Of a DNA stretch of 64,000 nucleotides, positions 39,273 through 49,547 are shown one piece after another. How positions within the stretch are numbered: position 1 is the stretch's first letter; each line of letters starts with the position of its first letter. Made by a program: the position numbers and the translations under genes. Origin of the DNA: Cupriavidus lacunae (lineage in GTDB: Bacteria > Pseudomonadota > Gammaproteobacteria > Burkholderiales > Burkholderiaceae); NCBI RefSeq assembly GCF_003353055.1, contig NZ_QKWJ01000001.1, positions 312,235-376,234 of the forward strand, read 5' to 3'. Below the pieces are notes generated by a model. That model did not search any database. It was not told where the DNA came from and saw nothing but the letters and a program-made list of their open reading frames with translations.

Positions 39273-40307
39273 TCATTCGAACTGGATATTGGCCTTGCGC
39301 GCCACCGCATGCCACTTGTCATGCTCGCGGCGTACCAGGTCGCCAAGGTCGGCCGGGCTGCCGCCCACGATCTCGAAACCCTGCGCGGCCAGCGCATCGA
39401 CCACGCGTGGCTGGCGCAGCGATTCGACCAGCGCGTCGTGGATGCGCGTGACCATCGCCGCCGGCAGGCCGGCCGGGCCGAACACGCCGATCCACGAGTA
39501 GGCCTCGAAGCCCTTCAGGCCTTGCTCGGCCACCGTCTGCACCTGCGGCAACTGGCGCAGGCGGCTGGTGCTGGTCACGCCCAGCACCTTGACGGTGCGT
39601 GCGGCCACGTGCGCCTGCACAGCGGCGTAGCTGCTGAAGAAGATATCGACCTCATTGGACAGCACCGCCTGCACGGCCGGGCCGCCGCCCTTATAGGGCA
39701 CGTGCAGCATATGCACGCCGGCTTCGGTCGCCAGCGCCTCGGCCGCCAGCTGGTTCAGGCTGCCGATGCCGGACGAGGCATAGCGCACGCCATCGGGCCT
39801 GGCCTTGGCCAGCGCCACCAGTTCGCGCACATTGGACGCGGGCAGCGCGGGGTTGGCCGCAATCACCAGCGGAAAGCGCACCAGCTGCGAAATCGGCGTG
39901 AAATCGCGGAACGTGTCGTAGGGCAGCTGCTTGTAGGCGAAGGGGTTGATCGCGTGCGTGTCGAACGCCATCAGCAGCGTGCTGCCGTCCGGCTTTGCGC
40001 GCGCCACGGTGCTCGATGCGATCAGCCCGCCCGCGCCCGGCTTGTTGTCCACCACCACGGTCTGCCCCAGCGCCGCCTTCAGCCCGGGCTGCAGTTGCCG
40101 GGCCACGATGTCGACGCTGCCGCCGGGCGGAAACGGCAGTACCAGCGCGATCGGGCGACTGCCCGCGGCGCCGTCGGCGGCGGTCGCGGCAGTGGCGCCA
40201 GTGGCGCCAGTGGCGGCAACGGCATGAAGCATCGGGACGGGCATGGCGCCCAGCGGCAGGATCTTGAGCAGCAGGCGGCGGCGCCGCGTGCGTTCGGCAG
40301 AGGACAT
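39273..40307 (-). CDS. Bug/TctC-family periplasmic solute-binding protein
   Basis: 344 residues. Twin-Arg-like basic start (RRRRLLLK), hydrophobic segment, then a GAT-repeat linker from a short DNA repeat at about 40190-40215. The mature fold shows VPFPPGG-type VLPFPPGGSVDIVARQL, VDNKPGAGGLIAS, DTHAINPF, HVPYKGGGPAVQAVLSNEVDI and FGPAGLPAAMV. Such proteins bind carboxylates for TctAB or as sensors. No tctAB genes nearby, as is usual for the many orphan Bug genes in Burkholderiales. Ligand unknown. Confidence 0.9.
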   Translation of the reverse strand: MSSAERTRRRRLLLKILPLGAMPVPMLHAVAATGATGATAATAADGAAGSRPIALVLPFPPGGSVDIVARQLQPGLKAALGQTVVVDNKPGAGGLIASSTVARAKPDGSTLLMAFDTHAINPFAYKQLPYDTFRDFTPISQLVRFPLVIAANPALPASNVRELVALAKARPDGVRYASSGIGSLNQLAAEALATEAGVHMLHVPYKGGGPAVQAVLSNEVDIFFSSYAAVQAHVAARTVKVLGVTSTSRLRQLPQVQTVAEQGLKGFEAYSWIGVFGPAGLPAAMVTRIHDALVESLRQPRVVDALAAQGFEIVGGSPADLGDLVRREHDKWHAVARKANIQFE

Positions 40308-40407
40308 CAGGGTTTCGGGCTGGAATTCTGGCCAGTTGCGCGGCCAGCCACGGCCGCAAACCCGTGCCCCGACGGGCATGGCCGGCGGCCGCCGGAACAA
40401 AAGAAAA

Positions 40408-40429
40408 GGGGCGGCATGACTGCCGCCCC
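40408..40429 (-). terminator. Terminator downstream of clpA
   Basis: GGGGCGGCA / TGCCGCCCC with a 4-nt loop, followed by TTTTCTTTTGTT on the minus strand. Confidence 0.85.
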
Positions 40430-40440
40430 CGTATTTTGCC

Positions 40441-40480
40441 CGATGATCGGCCACGTTGCAGGCAACGCGGCCGATCATCG
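40441..40480 (-). repeat. Long perfect hairpin directly after clpA
   Basis: CGATGATCGGCC (40441-40452) and its exact complement (40469-40480) enclose a 16-nt loop that itself contains CGTTGC/GCAACG. It begins 1 nt after the clpA stop and is followed 11 nt later by a true terminator. It has no U-tract, so RNA stabilisation is more likely than termination. Confidence 0.7.
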
Positions 40481-40481
40481 C

Positions 40482-42776
40482 TCAGGCTTCTGCGCGCTGT
40501 TCTTCGGGCGCCTCGGGCGGTTCCGGCTCGATCTCGGAGAAATCGAGCTTGATCAGGTCCTGCTCGTCCAGGTCCACCACCACCTTGCCGCCAGATACCA
40601 GGCGGCCGAACAGCAGTTCGTCGGCCAGCGCCTTGCGGATCATGTCCTGGATCAGACGCTGCATCGGGCGCGCGCCCATCAGCGGGTCGAAACCCTTGCG
40701 TGCCAGGAACTTGCGCAGCTTGTCGGTAAAGCTGGCTTCCACCTTCTTCTCGTGCAGCTGCTCTTCCAGCTGCATCAGGAACTTGTCGACCACGCGCAGG
40801 ATGATCTCCTCGTCCAGCGAACGGAAGCTGATCATGGCATCCAGACGATTGCGGAACTCCGGCGTGAACATGCGCTTGATGTCGGCCATCTCGTCGCCCT
40901 GCTCGCGCGAGCTGGTGAAGCCGATCGAGGCGCGGTTCATGGTCTCCGCTCCCGCATTGGTGGTCATGATGATGATCACGTTGCGGAAGTCGGCGCGCCG
41001 GCCATTGTTGTCGGTCAGCGCACCATGATCCATCACCTGCAGCAGGATATTGAAAATATCCGGATGCGCTTTCTCGATTTCGTCCAGCAACAGCACGCAG
41101 TGCGGCTTCTTGGTAACGGCCTCGGTCAGCAGGCCGCCCTGGTCAAAGCCCACGTATCCCGGCGGCGCGCCAATCAGGCGGCTCACCGCATGGCGCTCCA
41201 TGTATTCGGACATGTCGAAGCGCAGCAACTCGATGCCCATGATGAAGGCGAGCTGCTTGGCGACCTCGGTCTTGCCCACGCCGGTGGGGCCCGAGAACAG
41301 GAAGGAGCCGATCGGCTTGTCGGTCTTGCCCAGGCCGGCACGCGACATCTTGATCGCCGAGGCCAGCGCCTCGATCGCCGGGTCCTGGCCGAACACCACC
41401 GACTTCAGGTCGCGATCGAGCGTCTGCAGCTTGCTGCGGTCGTCCTGGTTCACGCTCTGCGGCGGGATGCGCGCAATGCGCGAGACGATGTCCTCGATCT
41501 CGCCCTTGCCGATGGTCTTCTTCTGCTTGGACTTCGGCAGGATGCGCTGCGCCGCGCCGGCTTCGTCGATCACGTCGATCGCCTTGTCGGGCAGGTGGCG
41601 GTCGGTGATGAAGCGGGCCGACAGTTCCGCCGCCGCGGTCAGCGCCGCAGCCGCGTACTTGACGCCGTGATGCTCCTCGAAGCGCGATTTCAGGCCGCGC
41701 AGGATCTGCACGGTCTGGTCGACCGAGGGCTCGACCACGTCGATCTTCTGGAAGCGCCGCGACAGCGCCGCGTCCTTCTCGAAGATGCCGCGGTATTCCG
41801 TAAACGTCGTCGCGCCGATGCACTTGAGCTGGCCCGACGACAGCGCCGGCTTGAGCAGGTTGCTGGCGTCCAGCGTCCCGCCCGATGCGGCGCCCGCGCC
41901 GATCAGCGTGTGGATCTCGTCGATGAACAGGATCGCGTTCGGATTGTCCTTGAGCGACTTCAGCACACCCTTCAGGCGCTGCTCGAAGTCCCCGCGGTAC
42001 TTGGTGCCGGCCAGCAGCGCGCCCATGTCGAGCGAATAGACGGTCGCCTTTTCCAGGATGTCCGGCACCTCGTTCTTGGTGATGCGCCACGCCAGGCCCT
42101 CGGCGATCGCGGTCTTGCCGACGCCGGCCTCGCCCACCAGCAGCGGGTTGTTCTTGCGCCGGCGGCACAGGACCTGGACCACACGCTCGACTTCGCTCTC
42201 GCGGCCGATCAGCGGATCGATCTTGCCGGCCTTGGCCAGCGTGTTCAGGTTCTGGGTGTATTGCTCGAGCGGGCTTTCCTTGCCGTCGCCGCCCTCGCCT
42301 TCACCGGCGGCATCGCCGTGCTTGGCGGGCTCGGACTGGTCCTTGCGGATGCCGTGGCTGATGAAATTGACCACGTCCAGACGCGTTACGCCCTGTTGCT
42401 GCAGGTAATAGACCGCGTGCGAATCCTTCTCGCCGAAAATCGCGACCAGCACGTTGGCACCCGTCACTTCCTTCTTGCCGTTGGAAGTGGACTGGACGTG
42501 CATGATCGCGCGCTGGATCACGCGCTGGAAACCGAGCGTGGGCTGGGTATCGACCTCGTCGGTACCCGGCACCACCGGCGTGTTATCCGCGATGAAGTTC
42601 TTAAGGCTGGTGCGCAGGTCTTCTATATTGGCCGCGCAGGCGCGCAAGACTTCAGCTGCCGTGGGATTGTCGAGCAATGCCAGCAGCAGGTGCTCCACGG
42701 TAATGAACTCGTGGCGTGCCTGCCTGGCTTCGACAAACGCCATGTGCAGGCTCACTTCCAATTCTTGCGCAATCAT
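40482..42776 (-). CDS. clpA: ATP-dependent Clp protease ATPase subunit ClpA
   Basis: 764 residues, AAA+ unfoldase feeding ClpP. Clp-N repeats (1-140), D1 domain with [13 protein letters not shown] and Walker [14 protein letters not shown]2 with [13 protein letters not shown] and [11 protein letters not shown], and a C-terminal sensor region GARPMQRLI. The ATG at 42776 overlaps the clpS stop by 4 nt. No ClpB-type middle coiled coil. Confidence 0.97.
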   Translation of the reverse strand: MIAQELEVSLHMAFVEARQARHEFITVEHLLLALLDNPTAAEVLRACAANIEDLRTSLKNFIADNTPVVPGTDEVDTQPTLGFQRVIQRAIMHVQSTSNGKKEVTGANVLVAIFGEKDSHAVYYLQQQGVTRLDVVNFISHGIRKDQSEPAKHGDAAGEGEGGDGKESPLEQYTQNLNTLAKAGKIDPLIGRESEVERVVQVLCRRRKNNPLLVGEAGVGKTAIAEGLAWRITKNEVPDILEKATVYSLDMGALLAGTKYRGDFEQRLKGVLKSLKDNPNAILFIDEIHTLIGAGAASGGTLDASNLLKPALSSGQLKCIGATTFTEYRGIFEKDAALSRRFQKIDVVEPSVDQTVQILRGLKSRFEEHHGVKYAAAALTAAAELSARFITDRHLPDKAIDVIDEAGAAQRILPKSKQKKTIGKGEIEDIVSRIARIPPQSVNQDDRSKLQTLDRDLKSVVFGQDPAIEALASAIKMSRAGLGKTDKPIGSFLFSGPTGVGKTEVAKQLAFIMGIELLRFDMSEYMERHAVSRLIGAPPGYVGFDQGGLLTEAVTKKPHCVLLLDEIEKAHPDIFNILLQVMDHGALTDNNGRRADFRNVIIIMTTNAGAETMNRASIGFTSSREQGDEMADIKRMFTPEFRNRLDAMISFRSLDEEIILRVVDKFLMQLEEQLHEKKVEASFTDKLRKFLARKGFDPLMGARPMQRLIQDMIRKALADELLFGRLVSGGKVVVDLDEQDLIKLDFSEIEPEPPEAPEEQRAEA

Positions 42777-43099
42777 GCTTCCTCCATCACGCACTGCAGG
42801 GGATGCCCCGCCTGCCGCGCGTGCGTTGACACCAGCTCGACCTTAGTCGCCGCGATATCCCTGGTGTAGATACCGCAGACGCCCTTTCCTTCCCGGTGCA
42901 CGGTAAGCATGATCTGCGTCGCCGTTTCCCGGTCCCTGCTGAAATACTGCTGCAGGATCATCACTACAAACTCCATCGGAGTGTAGTCGTCGTTAAGCAG
43001 CACCACCTTGAACATGGCAGGCGGTTTAAGCGCCTGCTCTTTCCTCTCCAGGATGGTGCCTGCTTCGCGTTGTGGGACATTCGCAAGCCGTGTAGCCAT
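42773..43099 (-). CDS. clpS: ClpA adaptor protein ClpS
   Basis: 108 residues. Delivers N-degron substrates to ClpA. Conserved core: [26 protein letters not shown] and VELVSTHAR. Translationally coupled to clpA. First gene of the operon. Confidence 0.96.
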   Translation of the reverse strand: MATRLANVPQREAGTILERKEQALKPPAMFKVVLLNDDYTPMEFVVMILQQYFSRDRETATQIMLTVHREGKGVCGIYTRDIAATKVELVSTHARQAGHPLQCVMEEA

Positions 43100-43338
43100 G
43101 GCTTTATTCTAACCCTTACTCGCAACTCTGCAATTTGGGGAAAAGACGCCGGATTCAAGAGCCGGATCACCGGTTTCCCATGGTGAAAGGATGCGGATTC
43201 CCGCGCGGAAGGCATTGCAAGGCACGTGGCCGGCGCCGGGCATATTGCCCGCACGCAGCCCCGGCGCTAACCGCCAAGGTAACACCAGGTGCCGTCCGAT
43301 TCCTGCCACACCCTGCTGGCAGTGGGGAATCCGCCAGC

Positions 43339-43367
43339 TTGACAGTATCCGGCTTTGCCAGAAGAAT
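43339..43367 (+). promoter_or_regulatory. Possible distal promoter of the cold-shock gene
   Basis: TTGACA (43339-43344), 17 nt, AAGAAT (43362-43367). It would give a 5' untranslated leader of about 240 nt, the kind of long leader used by cold-shock genes. The 514-bp gap 43100-43613 has no other supportable gene. Confidence 0.4.
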
Positions 43368-43613
43368 CGATCGCACACCTGCCGAAGGCCAGCGAGCCAA
43401 AGCAACAGCCAAGGCGGGTGATCCGTGAGCAGGGAGGCCCACGGCCGCAGCGGCGGCGAGTCAGCTTCGAGACTGGCCGCCTCGCGATTGCACCTCGCCG
43501 CGCGTCATCGCCGGCCGCACTTCAGGACGCGGCGGGTTATGGCGCCGCAGTCCGTGCCGTCTGGCTGGCAAGGCTTCCCCGCTTTGAAATCTGCTATTTC
43601 GTTGGGGGAGTAT

Positions 43614-43820
43614 ATGGCAAGCGGTATCGTCAAATGGTTCAATGACGCCAAGGGCTTCGGGTTCATCAAGCCGGACGAGGGCGAAGAAGAACTGTTTGCG
43701 CACTTTTCGGCTATCCAGATGTCGGGCTTCAAGACGCTAAAGGAAGGCCAGCGCGTCTCGTTCGAGGTGGTCCAGGGCCCCAAGGGCAAGCAAGCCACCA
43801 ATATCCAGGACGCCGGCTAA
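43614..43820 (+). CDS. Cold-shock domain protein (CspA family)
   Basis: 68 residues, single cold-shock domain: [18 protein letters not shown] (RNP1), ELFAHFSAI (RNP2), [18 protein letters not shown] chaperone. ATG at 43614 follows GGGGGAG. Upstream in-frame codons belong to the leader and are not homologous to Csp. Confidence 0.95.
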   Translation: MASGIVKWFNDAKGFGFIKPDEGEEELFAHFSAIQMSGFKTLKEGQRVSFEVVQGPKGKQATNIQDAG

Positions 43821-43979
43821 AGCGCGCCGCGACCGCATCCGGGCCGCAGAGCCGCGGAGCAGTCAACCAGGGTGTGGGGGGAACTCCCCCGGGACGGGAC
43901 CGATGCCAGCGCCCCGCTGGCCGCCACGGCGGCGCGGCGGGCACGGGCTCGCATCAGCTGCACGCACCACATCCGACGG

Positions 43980-44004
43980 AAAGCCCGGCCTCGCGCCGGG
44001 CTTT
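43980..44004 (+). terminator. Terminator region after the cold-shock gene
   Basis: AAAGCCCGGC / GCCGGGCTTT, 10-bp stem with 5-nt loop, then CTGGTTTCTGG. It lies 160 nt past the stop; the T-tract is short. Confidence 0.65.
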
Positions 44005-44084
44005 CTGGTTTCTGGCCATCCTTCCGGTCGTCCTTCCGGCCCCCCTTCTGGCCATGCATGCCCGGCCCGCGGTTCAGGGACAAC

Positions 44085-44546
44085 TCAGGCCCAGCCCTCG
44101 ATCTTCAGCCCGCTGGCCTGCTCGGCCTCTTCCTTGGTGACCTTGCGCACAGTCTGGCCAAAAGTCCAGACATGGCCTTCGGCATCCCGGGCCGTATAGG
44201 AGCGGTCGCCATAGAACTCATCCTGCGGCTCGCGCAGGATCACCGCTCCGGCGGCGCGGGCGCGCTGGCAGTGCTGGTCCAGCCCGTCCGGCAGGTGCAC
44301 GTGCACGGTCTGGGTGTTCTTGCCCCCGATCGACGCCGGGCTGGCGGTAAAGTCCGCCCACTCGCTGCCCACCATCAGGTAGCTGTCGCCGAAACGCATT
44401 TCAGAATGCACCAGCTGGCCTTGCTGGTCGCGGATCACCATGACCCGCTTGAAGCCAAAAGCCCGCTCCAGCCAGTCCAGCGCCGCCAGCGGATCCTTGT
44501 AGAAAATGGCCGCGCCGAAGGCGGTCCGGCGGAAGGGATCGTCCAT
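44085..44546 (-). CDS. VOC/PhnB-like glyoxalase-fold protein
   Basis: 153 residues with a single VOC domain: AAIFYKDPLAALDWLERAFGF, EMRFGDSYLMVG, VHVHLPDGLDQHCQRARAAGA and EFYGDRSYTARDAEGHVWTF. PhnB/YdcJ-like proteins of this shape have no firm function. It stands alone between the cold-shock and icd genes. Confidence 0.85.
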   Translation of the reverse strand: MDDPFRRTAFGAAIFYKDPLAALDWLERAFGFKRVMVIRDQQGQLVHSEMRFGDSYLMVGSEWADFTASPASIGGKNTQTVHVHLPDGLDQHCQRARAAGAVILREPQDEFYGDRSYTARDAEGHVWTFGQTVRKVTKEEAEQASGLKIEGWA

Positions 44547-44624
44547 GACAGTCTCCTCGGGCTGCGGGGCCCGTCAGTCCAACCCCTGAAGTTCTAGGCA
44601 ACACTTGCGCCGCGAGCAAGAAAA

Positions 44625-44657
44625 AACCCCGGCGCCGAGCAGTCGGCACCGGGGTTT
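44625..44657 (-). terminator. Terminator after icd
   Basis: A GC-rich 12-13 bp stem (AACCCCGGCGCCGA / TCGGCACCGGGGTT, one mismatch, GCAG loop) with TTTTTT following on the minus strand. Confidence 0.88.
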
Positions 44658-44694
44658 TCCTTTGCAGTTCGCCCGCCGCAGCGGGAGTCCATGC

Positions 44695-45945
44695 TTACAT
44701 ATTGTCGATCATCACCTGGCCAAAGCCCGAGCACGAAACCTGGGTCGCGCCTTCCAGCAGGCGGGCGAAGTCGTAGGTCACCTTCTTGGACAGGATCGAC
44801 TTCTCCATCGACGAGATGATCAGGTCGGCGGCTTCGGTCCAGCCCATGTGACGCAGCATCATTTCGGCCGACAGGATTTCCGAGCCCGGATTGACGTAGT
44901 CCTTGCCGGCATACTTCGGCGCGGTGCCGTGGGTGGCCTCGAACATGGCGACCGAGTCAGACATGTTCGCGCCCGGCGCGATGCCGATGCCGCCCACCTG
45001 GGCCGCCAGTGCATCAGAGATATAGTCGCCGTTCAGGTTCAGCGTGGCGATCACCGAGTATTCGGCCGGACGCAGCAGGATCTGCTGCAGGAAGGCGTCG
45101 GCAATGGCGTCCTTGACCACGATGTCCTTGCCGGTCTTCGGATTCTTGAACTTGCACCACGGGCCGCCGTCGACCAGTTCGGCGCCGAATTCCTTTTGCG
45201 CCAGCTCGTAGCCCCAGTCACGGAAGCCGCCTTCGGTGAACTTCATGATGTTGCCCTTGTGCACCAGCGTCACCGAGGGCTTGTCGTTATCGATCGCGTA
45301 CTGGATCGCCTTGCGCACCAGGCGCTCGGTGCCTTCGCGCGAGACCGGCTTGATGCCAATGCCCGAGGTGGCCGGGAAGCGGATCTTCTTCACGCCCATC
45401 TCGTTCTGCAGGAAGGCGATCAGCTTCTTGGCCTGGTCGCTCTCGGCCGCCCATTCGATGCCGGCGTAGATGTCTTCCGAGTTTTCGCGGAAGATCACCA
45501 TATTGGTCTTTTCCGGCTCACGCACCGGCGAGGGCACGCCCTTGAAGTAGCGCACCGGGCGCAGGCAGACGTACAGGTCCAGTTGCTGGCGCAGCGCCAC
45601 GTTCAGCGAGCGGATGCCGCCGCCCACCGGCGTGGTCAGCGGGCCCTTGATCGAGACCACGTATTCCTTGAGCACGTCCAGGGTTTCGTCCGGCAGCCAC
45701 ACGTCGGGGCCGTAGACCTTGGTCGACTTCTCGCCGGCGTAGATTTCCATCCAGGCAATCTTGCGCTTGCCGCCGTAGGCCTTGGCCACGGCCGCATCGA
45801 CCACCTTGATCATAACCGGGGTGATATCGAGGCCCGTACCGTCGCCTTCGATGTAAGGAATGATCGGATTGTCCGGGACATTCAGCGAAAAGTCCTGGTT
45901 GACCGTGATCTTTTCGCCGGCCGGAACCTTGATGTGTTGGTACAT
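44695..45945 (-). CDS. icd: NADP-dependent isocitrate dehydrogenase
   Basis: 416 residues, homodimeric TCA-cycle enzyme. [13 protein letters not shown] near the N-terminus, [13 protein letters not shown] with the Ser corresponding to the E. coli kinase site, [27 protein letters not shown] and [16 protein letters not shown] at 45945 fits family length; an extension to 46059 is non-homologous. The upstream region carries a 14-bp palindrome (46103-46116). Confidence 0.97.
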   Translation of the reverse strand: MYQHIKVPAGEKITVNQDFSLNVPDNPIIPYIEGDGTGLDITPVMIKVVDAAVAKAYGGKRKIAWMEIYAGEKSTKVYGPDVWLPDETLDVLKEYVVSIKGPLTTPVGGGIRSLNVALRQQLDLYVCLRPVRYFKGVPSPVREPEKTNMVIFRENSEDIYAGIEWAAESDQAKKLIAFLQNEMGVKKIRFPATSGIGIKPVSREGTERLVRKAIQYAIDNDKPSVTLVHKGNIMKFTEGGFRDWGYELAQKEFGAELVDGGPWCKFKNPKTGKDIVVKDAIADAFLQQILLRPAEYSVIATLNLNGDYISDALAAQVGGIGIAPGANMSDSVAMFEATHGTAPKYAGKDYVNPGSEILSAEMMLRHMGWTEAADLIISSMEKSILSKKVTYDFARLLEGATQVSCSGFGQVMIDNM

Positions 45946-46102
45946 GACGTCTCCAGTGCGGAACGGTTGTAACTGCCGCCGGTTCGTGGCCGGACGGCGA
46001 GATTCGGGGAGATGGCGCTGTGGCATTGTAGCGGGCCTCAATGCGCGCCCGTGCTGCACTGCGTCACGCTTGCGCCACTCCGCGCTGCGTCTGGTCTTCT
46101 CA

Positions 46103-46116
46103 GTCTTATATAAGAC
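46103..46116. promoter_or_regulatory. Palindromic operator between icd and rluE-like gene
   Basis: GTCTTATATAAGAC is a perfect 14-bp palindrome. Its 12-bp core recurs exactly at 53872-53883. I recall similar boxes near TCA-cycle genes in betaproteobacteria with a GntR-type regulator, but cannot verify that here. The exact promoters are not resolved. Confidence 0.65.
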
Positions 46117-46218
46117 ACAAGACTAATTTCGTATTATGCAGCAAATTTTCATCATCCGCCAATCGCGCCCCACCCCGATCCTCCGGCCGGGGGCGCCGCT
46201 GCGGCATACTTGCGCCCC

Positions 46219-46902
46219 ATGACCCTGATTGCCCTGAACAAGCCATTTGGCACCATGAGCCAGTTCTCGGAACACCCGACGCGACCGACGCTGGCTGCGT
46301 GCGTGAGCGCGCCTGGCGTCTACCCCGCCGGGCGGCTCGATGCCGACAGCGAGGGCTTGCTGCTGCTGACCGACGACGGCGCGCTGCAGGCGCGCATCGC
46401 CGACCCGCGCCACAAGCTGGAGAAGACCTATCTGGCGCAGGTGGAGGGCATTCCCGATGCCGCCGCCCTGGCCCGGCTGCGCGCCGGGGTCGACCTGGGC
46501 GATTTCGTGACGCAGCCCGCCAGGGTGCGCGCTATCGACGCGCCCGACTGGCTGTGGCCGCGCCAGCCGCCGGTGCGCTTTCGCGCGGCGATCCCGACCG
46601 CCTGGCTGGAGGTGAAGATCCGCGAGGGCAAGAACCGGCAGGTCCGCCGCATGACCGCCGCGGTCGGCTTTCCCACGTTGCGCCTGGTGCGGGTCGGGAT
46701 CGGCCCGCTCGACCTGCGCGCCCTGGGGCTGGCGCCCGGTGCAAGCTGTGAGGTGTTGCCCGACCAGCTGGGACTGGGCCCCGCGGCCCCGCGCGCCCGG
46801 CCGGACCCGGCACGGCGGCCCCATGTATCGAAAACCAGCCGGACGGATGAGACCAAGCGCCGCTCTCGTTACAAAAAAAAACAAATCGCGGGTCAACCCT
46901 GA
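46219..46902 (+). CDS. 23S rRNA pseudouridine synthase, RsuA/RluE type
   Basis: 227 residues. No S4 domain; starts directly with LIALNKPFGTMSQF. The catalytic motif is YPAGRLDADSEGLLLLTDDG (Asp in GRLD). KIREGKNRQVRRMTAAVGFPTLRLVRVGIG is the RluE/RsuA C-terminal block. The C-terminal ~40 residues are basic (Arg/Lys-rich, ending KKKQIAGQP), longer than E. coli RluE. A TTG three codons upstream is an alternative start. Confidence 0.9.
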   Translation: MTLIALNKPFGTMSQFSEHPTRPTLAACVSAPGVYPAGRLDADSEGLLLLTDDGALQARIADPRHKLEKTYLAQVEGIPDAAALARLRAGVDLGDFVTQPARVRAIDAPDWLWPRQPPVRFRAAIPTAWLEVKIREGKNRQVRRMTAAVGFPTLRLVRVGIGPLDLRALGLAPGASCEVLPDQLGLGPAAPRARPDPARRPHVSKTSRTDETKRRSRYKKKQIAGQP

Positions 46903-46987
46903 CGGTAGCGGCCTCGTTCTTGTCGGGGACACGTCCTATCACGCGTCACCCTTTTCCGACTGTTCATATCCTTCGAGGTAATACGCC

Positions 46988-47182
46988 ATGAAAAAACTGA
47001 TCGCTGCTCTGGTTGTTGGCCTGTTCGCCACCGGCGCCTTCGCCCAGGCTTCGGCACCTGCTGCTGCCGACACCGCAGCGCCCGCGGCCAAGGAAGCCCC
47101 GAAGGCTGCCAAGAAGAAGACCACCCACAAGAAGCACAGCAAGAAGAAGGCTGCCGCCGCTTCGGCTCCGGCTGCCCAGTAA
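46988..47182 (+). CDS. Small exported Lys/Ala-rich protein (acid-shock-like)
   Basis: 64 residues. A clear Sec signal peptide (MKKLIAALVVGLFATGAFAQA, cleavage after about residue 20-21), then a mature part of about 44 residues built from Ala, Lys, Thr, His and Ser (KKKTTHKKHSKKKAAAA). Strongly basic, periplasmic, probably unstructured. It resembles E. coli acid-shock protein Asr in composition only. It has its own terminator and lies 85 nt after the synthase gene. Ribosome site GAGGTAA. Function unknown. Confidence 0.8.
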   Translation: MKKLIAALVVGLFATGAFAQASAPAAADTAAPAAKEAPKAAKKKTTHKKHSKKKAAAASAPAAQ

Positions 47183-47230
47183 TTGCTGGCACCTTCCCTG
47201 CCGCGTGCGTGCGCGAGGCGGGAAAGAAAT

Positions 47231-47260
47231 GGCAGGCTGCCGCCAGGCGCCTGCCTTTTT
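47231..47260 (+). terminator. Terminator after the small basic exported protein
   Basis: GGCAGGC / GCCTGCC with an 11-nt loop and TTTTTTATT tail. Confidence 0.85.
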
Positions 47261-47372
47261 TATTGCCGGTTTCAGATAGTCGGGGGCTGCATGCCGTGAG
47301 CCGCACATCAGCGCGCCGCGCGTGCGTTATGCTTGCGGCTGCCACTGCCCGCGCCATTTCAGACTGAACACC

Positions 47373-47831
47373 ATGTCCTTCCTGTCCAACACGCTGTTGT
47401 CACGATGCTCCTCCCTTGCCAGCATGCTCGCGCTGAGCGCCGGGATCGCGCACGCGCAGGCCGCGCTGCCGGTGGTGCCGCTTACCGCGGGCATGTACGC
47501 AATCCAGGCCGAAGTCGCCGCCACGCCGCCGTCGCGCGAGCAGGGGCTGATGTACCGCCAGACCATGGCACCCAATGCCGGCATGCTGTTCGTCTTTGAG
47601 GAGAAGGCGGGCCACTGCTTCTGGATGCGCAATACCGAGTTGCCGCTGTCGATCGCCTTCCTGGCCGACGACGGCACCATCGTCAATATCGAGGACATGG
47701 CGCCGCGCACGGAGAACAACCATTGCCCGAAGGCGGCGATCCGCTATGCGCTGGAAATGAACAAGGGATGGTTCGCGCAGAAGGGCATCAAGGCCGGCGC
47801 GAAAATCGGCGGACTGCCGCAGCCGCGCTGA
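47373..47831 (+). CDS. DUF192 exported protein
   Basis: 152 residues. A signal peptide (hydrophobic core, AGIAHAQA at about residues 24-31) precedes a DUF192 domain: VAATPPSREQGLMYRQTM, MLFVFEEKAGHCFWMRNTELPLSIAFL, IVNIEDM and YALEMNKGW. Found widely in proteobacteria as a single-domain exported protein of unknown role. Confidence 0.9.
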   Translation: MSFLSNTLLSRCSSLASMLALSAGIAHAQAALPVVPLTAGMYAIQAEVAATPPSREQGLMYRQTMAPNAGMLFVFEEKAGHCFWMRNTELPLSIAFLADDGTIVNIEDMAPRTENNHCPKAAIRYALEMNKGWFAQKGIKAGAKIGGLPQPR

Positions 47832-47892
47832 GCGCGGCGGCTGCGGGCGGCGCCGGCAGGAATGCCGGCGCGCAAGGCTTGGTAAGCGCGAC

Positions 47893-48378
47893 TCAGTCGC
47901 GGAAGTTGTTGAAGTCCAGCGGCGCCTCGGACACGTCCTTGCGCAGCATGGCCATCACGCTCTGCAGGTCGTCGCGCTTGGCGCCCGACACGCGCACGGC
48001 ATCGCCCTGGATGCTGGCCTGCACCTTGATCTTGCTGTCCTTGATCATACGCACGATCTTTTTGGACAGGTCGCCGGTCACGCCCTTCTTGATCGTGATT
48101 ACCTGCTTGACCTTGTCGCCACTGATCTTGTCGATCTTGCCATAGTCCAGGAAGCGCACGTCCACGTTGCGCTTGGCCATCTTGTTGATCAGCACGTCCT
48201 TGACCTGGCTCAGCTTGAAATCGTCGTCGGCAAACGCGGTCAGTTCGTTTTCCTTCTGCTCGACCCGGGAGTCCGAGCCCTTGAAATCGAAGCGCGTCGA
48301 GATTTCCTTGTTGGCCTGCTCGACGGCGTTCTTCACCTCGACCATGTTCGCTTCGCACACTACATCAAACGACGGCAT
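47893..48378 (-). CDS. YajQ family nucleotide-binding protein
   Basis: 161 residues, two ferredoxin-like halves: [30 protein letters not shown] and [20 protein letters not shown]. YajQ homologues bind nucleotides, and some bind cyclic di-GMP. Divergent from murB; a good GGAG ribosome site is present. Confidence 0.94.
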   Translation of the reverse strand: MPSFDVVCEANMVEVKNAVEQANKEISTRFDFKGSDSRVEQKENELTAFADDDFKLSQVKDVLINKMAKRNVDVRFLDYGKIDKISGDKVKQVITIKKGVTGDLSKKIVRMIKDSKIKVQASIQGDAVRVSGAKRDDLQSVMAMLRKDVSEAPLDFNNFRD

Positions 48379-48503
48379 TGCATTCTCCTTGTGATCCGTA
48401 TGCCCGGAAGCCGGCCGCGCACGGCGCCTTCCGTATAATCCAGCCTACCTCGCAGTTCCGGGTCGCCTGTCCACCAGCGGCGGCCGCATCACCTTTCCCT
48501 TGC

Positions 48504-49514
48504 ATGGCAGATTTCCACGAATTCTATCCCCTGCGTCGCCACAATACATTCGGATTCGACGCGCGCGCGCGCTTTGCGGTGCATGTGCGCAGCGAAGCCG
48601 ACCTGACCGAGGCCCTGGCCGACCCGCGTGCCGAAGGCCTGCCGCTGGTGGTGCTGGGCGGCGGCAGCAATGTAGTGTTGACGGGCGACCTGGACGCGCT
48701 GGTGCTGCTGATGGAAATCCCCGGCTACCAGCCGGAGGAGAACGGCGATGCCTGGCTGGTCACCGCCGGCGCCGGTGAGAACTGGAACGCGCTGATCAAC
48801 CGCACCATCGCCGACGGCATGCCCGGGCTGGAAAACCTGGCGCTGATCCCCGGTACCGCGGGCGCGGCGCCGATCCAGAACATTGGCGCCTACGGGGTGG
48901 AGTTGCGCGAGCGTTTCGAAGGCGTGCGCGCCTATGATCGCCACACCGGCGCATTCGTCTGGCTGGACCTGCGGGCGTGCGGCTTCGGCTACCGCGACAG
49001 CCTGTTCAAGCGCTCCGGCGCCGGCCGCTACATCATCACGGCGGTGACGCTGCGCCTGCCCAAGGCGTGGCAACCAGTGCTGTCGTACGGGGAACTGGCG
49101 CGGGAACTCGATGGCCGGGCTGCGCCCGATGCGGCCACGATTCGCGACGCTGTGGTCGCGATCCGCTCGCGCAAGCTGCCCGACCCGGCGCTGGTTGGCA
49201 ATGCCGGCAGCTTCTTCAAGAACCCGCTGGTCAGCGCGGCACAGCGCGACGCGCTGTTGCAGGCCCACGCGGACCTGGTCAGCTACGCGCAGCCGGACGG
49301 CAGCTACAAGCTGGCCGCCGGCTGGCTGATCGACCGCTGCGGCTTCAAGGGCGTGACCGATGGGCCGGTGGGCGTCTACGGCAAGCAGGCGCTGGTGCTG
49401 GTGCACCACGGCGGCGGCACCGGCGCCATGCTGCTGGCGCTGGCCAACCGCATCGCCGATGCGGTGCAGGCGCGCTTCGGCGTGCGCATCGAGCCCGAGC
49501 CCGTGGTGCTGTAA
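48504..49514 (+). CDS. murB: UDP-N-acetylenolpyruvoylglucosamine reductase MurB
   Basis: 336 residues, FAD enzyme of peptidoglycan synthesis, type I form. [21 protein letters not shown] (FAD site), [39 protein letters not shown] (catalytic Ser) and [21 protein letters not shown]. The start ATG at 48504 matches family length. Confidence 0.96.
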   Translation: MADFHEFYPLRRHNTFGFDARARFAVHVRSEADLTEALADPRAEGLPLVVLGGGSNVVLTGDLDALVLLMEIPGYQPEENGDAWLVTAGAGENWNALINRTIADGMPGLENLALIPGTAGAAPIQNIGAYGVELRERFEGVRAYDRHTGAFVWLDLRACGFGYRDSLFKRSGAGRYIITAVTLRLPKAWQPVLSYGELARELDGRAAPDAATIRDAVVAIRSRKLPDPALVGNAGSFFKNPLVSAAQRDALLQAHADLVSYAQPDGSYKLAAGWLIDRCGFKGVTDGPVGVYGKQALVLVHHGGGTGAMLLALANRIADAVQARFGVRIEPEPVVL

Positions 49515-49547
49515 AGCAGGCGGGCCAGGACTGGCCCGCCGCGTTTG

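Noticed and set aside
40190..40215. Tandem GTGGCGCCA repeat as a phase-variable tract
   Set aside because: Only about three copies with a 9-nt unit; changes would keep frame and merely alter a Gly-Ala-Thr linker in the Bug protein.
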